From Amycolatopsis sp. (GTDB lineage: Bacteria > Actinomycetota > Actinomycetes > Mycobacteriales > Pseudonocardiaceae), in the NCBI RefSeq assembly GCF_025464955.1, contig NZ_JAODNM010000105.1, positions 19,209 to 83,208 of the forward strand: a stretch of 64,000 nucleotides of DNA, read 5' to 3'. The notes under the pieces are model-generated. The model ran no database searches, was not told the origin of the DNA, and saw only the letters and a list, made by a program, of their open reading frames with translations. Shown here piece after piece: positions 60,392 through 64,000 of this stretch (positions are counted from its first letter, which is position 1; each line of letters starts with the position of its first letter). The position numbers and the translations under genes are program-made.

Positions 60392-60651
60392 ACCTCGAGT
60401 CGATCTTGCGGTGGCTGGAAGCGCTGGGTGTGCCGCCGGAGGTCGTGTCCATCGGCGCCGAGGCCGACAACGCGTGGTGCGTCCTGCGCACCGAGGACTC
60501 GACGTGGGAGGTCTTCTGGCGGGAGCAGGGCAACCGCTACGACTGGGCACGCTTCACCAACGAGCAGGTCGCCTGTCACTACCTCTTCGGCAGACTCGCC
60601 TGGTCCCAGGTCGCCCGAGGTGCCGTCGGCGTCCTCCCCACGGCGGGTTAA
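60388..60651 (+). CDS. Small acidic protein, probable partner of the TNT-domain protein
   Basis: 87 residues: MNLESILRWLEALGVPPEVV then WCVLRTEDSTWEVFWREQGN and an aromatic-rich C-terminal half (YDWARFTNEQVACHYLFGRL). The family was not recognised. Four-base overlap with the TNT gene, small size and acidic character are what one expects of an immunity protein or chaperone. This is inference from position only. Its stop overlaps the stop of a hisN-derived fragment on the other strand (TTAA). Confidence 0.65.
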   Translation: MNLESILRWLEALGVPPEVVSIGAEADNAWCVLRTEDSTWEVFWREQGNRYDWARFTNEQVACHYLFGRLAWSQVARGAVGVLPTAG

Positions 60652-60715
60652 CGCGCCAGGATGGCCAAGGCGGCGTCGTGCAGGAGGCCGTTTTCGGCGG
60701 ACGACAGCGCAGGGC
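60648..60715 (-). pseudogene. Duplicated 3' end of hisN
   Basis: The minus-strand bases encode AENGLLHDAALAILAR and stop, which copies the last residues of hisN at 61030-61812 (STNGLLHDAALGILRR). The DNA agrees over about 55 bases (the shared core GGCGTCGTGCAGGAGGCCGT is exact). Upstream coding sequence is missing. It is the remnant of a tandem duplication. Confidence 0.8.
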
Positions 60716-60754
60716 AGCAGGGACTGGCGCGGCCGGGGCGCGTGGACCACGTGA

Positions 60755-60773
60755 CGTGAAGGCCACCTTCACG
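60755..60773. repeat. Short palindrome CGTGAAGG-CCA-CCTTCACG
   Basis: Perfect 8-base arms with 3-base spacer. It stands alone in the gene-free stretch; a shorter partial GGCCTTCAC is at 60794-60802. Confidence 0.6.
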
Positions 60774-61029
60774 GCGTAAGGCGCACTCAACTAGGCCTTC
60801 ACAACCTCCCTGCCCGGCCGAAAGTACCTTCAGGAGCCCCAACAGTCACATCACCAACACCTGTGCCACCTGCGCGACGTGACTGGCCCTCAACTCCGCT
60901 ACCAGCACCCACTCCGCCCCGGTCCTTGCTGCTCTGGACAGAACTGCCGTACCAGCCAGCCCCCAAAGTTCCAGGCATTGGCGCTAGAAGCCACAAGGGT
61001 GGCCCCGAGGGAACGCCGCAACCACCGCC
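60774..61029. other. Gene-free stretch with strong C-over-G strand bias
   Basis: No coding frame with normal codon bias. The plus strand is rich in C and A and poor in G, unlike the rest of the window; the minus strand reads as a run of G-rich sequence with one open frame (60799-60996) of low complexity. It may be decayed remains of the duplicated hisN or a structured RNA; nothing allows a choice. Confidence 0.35.
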
Positions 61030-61812
61030 CTAGCGGCGCAGGATGCCCAGAGCGGCGTCGTGCAGGAGGCCGTTGGTCGACAGCGCCGAGCCGCCCGCGA
61101 AGCCCGGCTTGCCGGTCAGGTCGCTGAACCTGCCGCCGGCCTCGGTGATGAGCACCTGCGCGGCAGCGACGTCCCAGGGGTTCACGATCGCCTCGGCGGC
61201 GACGTCGAGTGCGCCCTCCGCGACCAGGCAGTGCTGCCAGAAGTCGCCGAGCGCGCGGCTTTCCCAGCAGGCGTCGACGAGTTCGAGGTACTTCTCCCGC
61301 GAGTGGTACTCGGTCCACGACCCGAGGTCCGTCGTCGACAGGTACGCGTCCTCCAGCGACGACACGCCCGAGACGGCCAGCCGCCGTTCGCCCGCGACGT
61401 CGCTCAACCAGGCGCCGTCACCGGTGGACGCCCACCAGCGACGGCCCAGCAGCGGCGCGCTCATCATGCCGACGACGGGGATGCCGTCCTCGACGAGCGC
61501 GATCAGTGTCGCCCAAACGGGTAATCCTCGGAGGAAGTTCTTGGTCCCGTCGATCGGGTCGATCACCCACGCGCGGCCCGTTTCGGGCACCGAACCGCCA
61601 CGCTCCTCCCCGGCGACGTCGTCGCCTGGACGTTCGGCGGCCAGGATCGTCCGCAGCTTGTCCTCGACGGCGGTGTCCGCGTCGGTCACCGGCGTCCGGT
61701 CCGGCTTGCGTTCGAAGGTCAGGTCGAGGGCGCGGAAGCGGTCGGTGGTGATCGCGTCGGCGGCGTCCGCCAGTCGGGCGGCGAGCTTGAGTTCATTCGC
61801 GTAGCCAGGCAC
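61030..61812 (-). CDS. hisN: Inositol monophosphatase-family histidinol-phosphatase
   Basis: 260 residues of the IMPase fold: GEERGG (68-73), DPIDGTKNF (85-93) with the metal-binding Asp residues, and NPWDVAAAQVLITEAGG (about 212-228). The specificity follows the actinobacterial histidinol-phosphatase HisN, which dephosphorylates L-histidinol phosphate in histidine synthesis; inositol phosphate or another sugar phosphate cannot be excluded. GTG start. Divergent from the response regulator gene, with 51 bases between. A fragment of its 3' end is duplicated at 60648-60715. Confidence 0.85.
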   Translation of the reverse strand: MPGYANELKLAARLADAADAITTDRFRALDLTFERKPDRTPVTDADTAVEDKLRTILAAERPGDDVAGEERGGSVPETGRAWVIDPIDGTKNFLRGLPVWATLIALVEDGIPVVGMMSAPLLGRRWWASTGDGAWLSDVAGERRLAVSGVSSLEDAYLSTTDLGSWTEYHSREKYLELVDACWESRALGDFWQHCLVAEGALDVAAEAIVNPWDVAAAQVLITEAGGRFSDLTGKPGFAGGSALSTNGLLHDAALGILRR

Positions 61813-61850
61813 GACGGGATCATTTCACGGGCTTCACGCCGCACGCGCAC

Positions 61851-61856
61851 TAGAGT
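61851..61856 (+). promoter_or_regulatory. Minus-10 hexamer TAGAGT of the response regulator gene
   Basis: TAGAGT ends seven bases before the GTG at 61864, the leaderless spacing. Confidence 0.5.
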
Positions 61857-61863
61857 CGGGCAG

Positions 61864-62580
61864 GTGAGCATGGTGCTACTTGCCGAGGACGACCCGGCCA
61901 TCGCAGACCCGCTGTCGCGCGCCCTTCAGCGGGAGGGCTACGACGTCATCGTGGTCCCGGACGGCCCGTCGGCGCTCGACGCGGCCGAAGAAGGCCACAT
62001 CGACCTCCTGGTTCTCGACCTCGGCCTGCCCGGAATGGACGGCCTCGAGGTCTGCCGGCGACTCCGCGCGAGCGGGACGGAACTGCCGGTACTGATGCTG
62101 ACGGCGCGTACCGACGAGGTCGACTTCGTGGTCGGCCTCGACGCCGGCGCGGACGACTATGTCGCCAAACCCTTCCGGCTGGCCGAGCTGCTGGCCCGCA
62201 TCCGCGCGCTGCTGCGCCGCCGCGCCCCCGAGGTGCTCGAATCCGCCGGCGTGCGGATGGATTTGGGCGCCCGCTTGGTGACCGTCGACACGCACGAGGT
62301 GCAGCTGGCGAACAAGGAGTTCGAGCTGCTGCGCGTCCTGATGAGCCGTGCCGGGCAGGTCGTCAGCCGTGACGAGATCCTCGCCGAGGTCTGGAACGAC
62401 CTCGAGTCGAAGACGTCGAAAACGCTCGACATGCACATGTCGTGGCTCCGGCGGAAGCTCGCCATCGCTTCCGACGAGAACGGCGGCCGCGGTCCGAAGC
62501 CCACCTCGGTGCACTCCGGCGACGGTGAACGCCGGATCGCGACTGTGCGCGGTGTCGGTTTCCGCTTCAACTCAGAGTGA
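61864..62580 (+). CDS. OmpR-family response regulator
   Basis: 238 residues: receiver domain with D9-D10 pocket, phospho-acceptor D52 (LVLDLGLP) and Lys in VAKPF (about 102); C-terminal winged helix of the OmpR type (VDTHEVQLANKEFELLRVLM, SKTLDMHMSWLRRKL, RGVGFRF). GTG start, leaderless by TAGAGT seven bases before. It overlaps the histidine kinase gene by four bases, so they form an operon. Confidence 0.94.
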   Translation: MSMVLLAEDDPAIADPLSRALQREGYDVIVVPDGPSALDAAEEGHIDLLVLDLGLPGMDGLEVCRRLRASGTELPVLMLTARTDEVDFVVGLDAGADDYVAKPFRLAELLARIRALLRRRAPEVLESAGVRMDLGARLVTVDTHEVQLANKEFELLRVLMSRAGQVVSRDEILAEVWNDLESKTSKTLDMHMSWLRRKLAIASDENGGRGPKPTSVHSGDGERRIATVRGVGFRFNSE

Positions 62581-63866
62581 GCATGCGTCGCCGGATCCTG
62601 CTCGCGATCCTGCTGGCGGTGGCCGTCACCGGGGCCGCACTGGGTATTCCGCTCGGCATCACGTCGTTCCAGCTCGTCGAAACCCTCAACCGGGAGAACC
62701 TCGCCGCCAGCGTCCGGACGATCGCGGCGATCCTGGACAACGATCTCGCCAACGGCGAAGCCATCGACCTCAACCAGGTCCGCGCGGCCGTTCCGCAGAC
62801 CGGCATGCTCCGGGTGCAGGTGCCGGGCCAGCAGGAAAAGCGCTACGGGACCGACCCCGGCACGGACGTCATCTCCCAAAGCGAGCCGATCGCCAAGGAC
62901 GGGACGGTGGAGCTGTCCATCCCGGCCGGTCCCATGCACACCCGGCAGACGCAGGTCGCGCTGCTGGTGATCATGCTGATCCTGCTGTCGGTGGGCACCG
63001 GCACGGTGGTCGCGACGGTGACGGCGCGGCGGCTGGCCAGGCCGCTGCGGCACGTGGCCGAGCGTGCTTCGAAGCTCGGTGGCGGAGACTTCCGGCCGGA
63101 TCCGAGTCGCTACGGCGTCGGCGAGCTGGACATGGTCGCCGAGGCGCTCGACGCCTCGGGTACCGCGCTCGCCCAGCTCGTCCAGCGGGAGCGACAGCTC
63201 GTCGGTGACGTTTCCCATCAGCTGCGGAGCCGGCTGACCGCGTTGCAGCTGCGCCTCGAACCGCTCACGATGCATCCCGACCCGGAGGTCGCGGATGAGT
63301 CCAAGGCCGCGCAGGAGCAGGCGGACAGGCTCGCTGACGCCCTCAACGAGCTGCTGGCCGCGGCGCGTGCCGCCAGCGAGGTCAGCACGCAACCAGTGGA
63401 ACTGCCCTCCGTGCTGCCCGAGGTGTCGGAGGAGTGGCGTCAGCTGCTGCGGTCGGAGGGGCGCAACCTGCGGGTCCGGGTCGGCGACGGACTGATGGCG
63501 CGCGCGACCCCGGGCAGACTGCGCGAAGTGATCGGCGTCCTGCTGGACAACGCGCTGCGGCACGGAGCCGGCACGGTCACGCTGTCCGCGCGCCGCGGTG
63601 ACGCCGAGGGCACTGTGGTGATCGAGGTGAGCGACACCGGGCCAGGCGTGCCGGACGAGCTCGCGCCGCATGTGTTCGAGCGCGGGTTCTCCGGTGGCGG
63701 CTCCACCGGTGTCGGCCTGGCGCTGGCCCGCGCACTGGTCGAGGCTGACGGCGGCCGGCTCGAGCTGTCCAGCCGCCAGCCCGCGATCTTCAGCCTGTTC
63801 CTGAAGGTGCCGCGCCCCGGCGATGTCGCCGGCGTCCGCTGGCCCGCCGAACGCGTCCCCCGCTGA
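62577..63866 (+). CDS. Sensor histidine kinase of the OmpR pair
   Basis: 429 residues: membrane helix (7-30), an extracellular sensor region of about 95 residues, second helix (126-148), HAMP region (149-200), phospho-acceptor helix LVGDVSHQLRSRLTAL (His 214) and HATPase with DNALRHGAG, DTGPGV and GVGLALARALVEADGG. GTG start overlapping the response regulator stop. Domain order matches EnvZ/CseC-like sensors of envelope signals; the ligand is unknown. Ends about 100 bases before a partial gene on the other strand. Confidence 0.93.
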   Translation: MSMRRRILLAILLAVAVTGAALGIPLGITSFQLVETLNRENLAASVRTIAAILDNDLANGEAIDLNQVRAAVPQTGMLRVQVPGQQEKRYGTDPGTDVISQSEPIAKDGTVELSIPAGPMHTRQTQVALLVIMLILLSVGTGTVVATVTARRLARPLRHVAERASKLGGGDFRPDPSRYGVGELDMVAEALDASGTALAQLVQRERQLVGDVSHQLRSRLTALQLRLEPLTMHPDPEVADESKAAQEQADRLADALNELLAAARAASEVSTQPVELPSVLPEVSEEWRQLLRSEGRNLRVRVGDGLMARATPGRLREVIGVLLDNALRHGAGTVTLSARRGDAEGTVVIEVSDTGPGVPDELAPHVFERGFSGGGSTGVGLALARALVEADGGRLELSSRQPAIFSLFLKVPRPGDVAGVRWPAERVPR

Positions 63867-63912
63867 CCCAGGGCACTGATCCGAAAATCCAAAGTGGGTG
63901 GGCAGGGTTGTA

Positions 63913-63939
63913 ACCCGGCGCAGCGCAGCGGAGCCGGGT
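63913..63939. terminator. Hairpin downstream of the histidine kinase gene
   Basis: Stem ACCCGGC/GCCGGGT with a 13-base loop, between the kinase stop and the partial convergent gene. No T-run. Confidence 0.5.
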
Positions 63940-63963
63940 GGGATGCGACCATGAGTCACCTGC

Positions 63964-64000
63964 TCAGGCGGTGGCCCCCAACGGCTCCAACGTCACCTTG
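63964..64000 (-). CDS. Last 11 codons of an unidentified gene (cut by the window edge)
   Basis: Only the 3' end is present: the minus-strand frame reads KVTLEPLGATA and stop. Product not identifiable. The convergent position, the hairpin before it and the codon use support a real gene end. Confidence 0.4.
   Translation of the reverse strand, partial: KVTLEPLGATA

Noticed and set aside
60799..60996. Minus-strand 65-codon gene between the TNT pair and hisN
   Set aside because: Low-complexity Gly/Ser/Val-rich product without domain or ribosome site; probably decayed or non-coding DNA.
62157..63959. Long open frame (600 codons) antisense to the two-component genes
   Set aside because: Shadow frame; covers two genes with clear domains on the plus strand.

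Overview
The window is high-GC actinobacterial chromosome, most likely Amycolatopsis or a close relative in the Pseudonocardiaceae. This rests on the strong G/C third-position bias, the many GTG starts, the probably leaderless genes and the gene content. Several blocks match gene groups known from Mycobacterium tuberculosis: lprG with the P55 efflux pump (Rv1411c-Rv1410c); pmmB, punA/deoD, an M20 amidohydrolase (amiA1/amiB1 type), a gamma-glutamylcyclotransferase-like gene (Rv3304), lpdA and glpD (Rv3308 down to Rv3302c); and accA3, maf, accE, accD5, birA and a PH-domain membrane protein (Rv3285 down to Rv3278c). No rRNA, tRNA, CRISPR array, transposase or phage gene was seen.

Layout. 1-3.4 kb: 5' part of hisS, a DoxX-like protein, the P55/LprG envelope-lipid pair. 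3.5-7.3 kb: an amidohydrolase, then a tightly overlapping trio of XRE regulator, ImmA/IrrE-type metallopeptidase and polytopic membrane protein. 7.3-9.4 kb: flavodoxin-like protein and an MmyB-type regulator divergent from an SDR. 9.4-15 kb: phosphohexomutase, GT1 glycosyltransferase, purine nucleoside phosphorylase, membrane Ser/Thr kinase. 15-20.1 kb: methylmalonyl-CoA mutase (mutA-mutB) with its chaperone meaB. 20.2-25.2 kb: M20 amidohydrolase, a nuclease-like gene bracketed by inverted repeat arrays, a GGCT-like gene, lpdA. 25.3-27.6 kb: two sortase-substrate-like genes, a decayed third copy and a class E/F-type sortase. 27.7-32.9 kb: VOC protein and the glycerol genes glpK-glpF divergent from glpD. 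32.9-37.8 kb: adenylate-forming ligase, GNAT, NarL-type two-component pair, two DUF1707 proteins. 37.9-48.6 kb: acyl-CoA carboxylase genes with maf, interrupted by a secreted GH3 glycosidase and a PadR/DHA2 efflux operon. 48.6-55 kb: small redox enzymes, amidase, MDR/TetR and FabH/TetR divergent pairs. 55.1-58.6 kb: lexA, a cell-wall hydrolase, birA, PH-domain protein. 58.6-61.8 kb: HMG-CoA-lyase-like enzyme, a TNT-domain NAD-glycohydrolase-like gene with a small overlapping partner, hisN. 61.9-64 kb: an OmpR/histidine kinase pair.

The genes form a coherent propionate/odd-chain acyl-CoA theme: carboxylase subunits plus biotin ligase make methylmalonyl-CoA, mutase plus MeaB isomerise it to succinyl-CoA, and the lyase-like enzyme handles branched acyl-CoA. 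A separate glycerol module feeds glycerol-3-phosphate to the quinone pool.

The least explained content is non-coding. Three repeat families recur: tandem arrays of a 13-nt GAACGTGGGACTC unit; a composite palindromic element of about 65 bp, with solo hairpins, of which one supplies the end of a TetR coding sequence; and palindromes TGTCCA-N3-TGGACA that occur inside genes. The best candidates for undescribed systems are the nuclease-like gene between inverted repeat arrays with two DnaA-box-like sites in front (22.0-23.2 kb), the TNT-domain protein with its small partner (59.5-60.65 kb), and the regulator/protease/membrane trio (4.75-6.84 kb).
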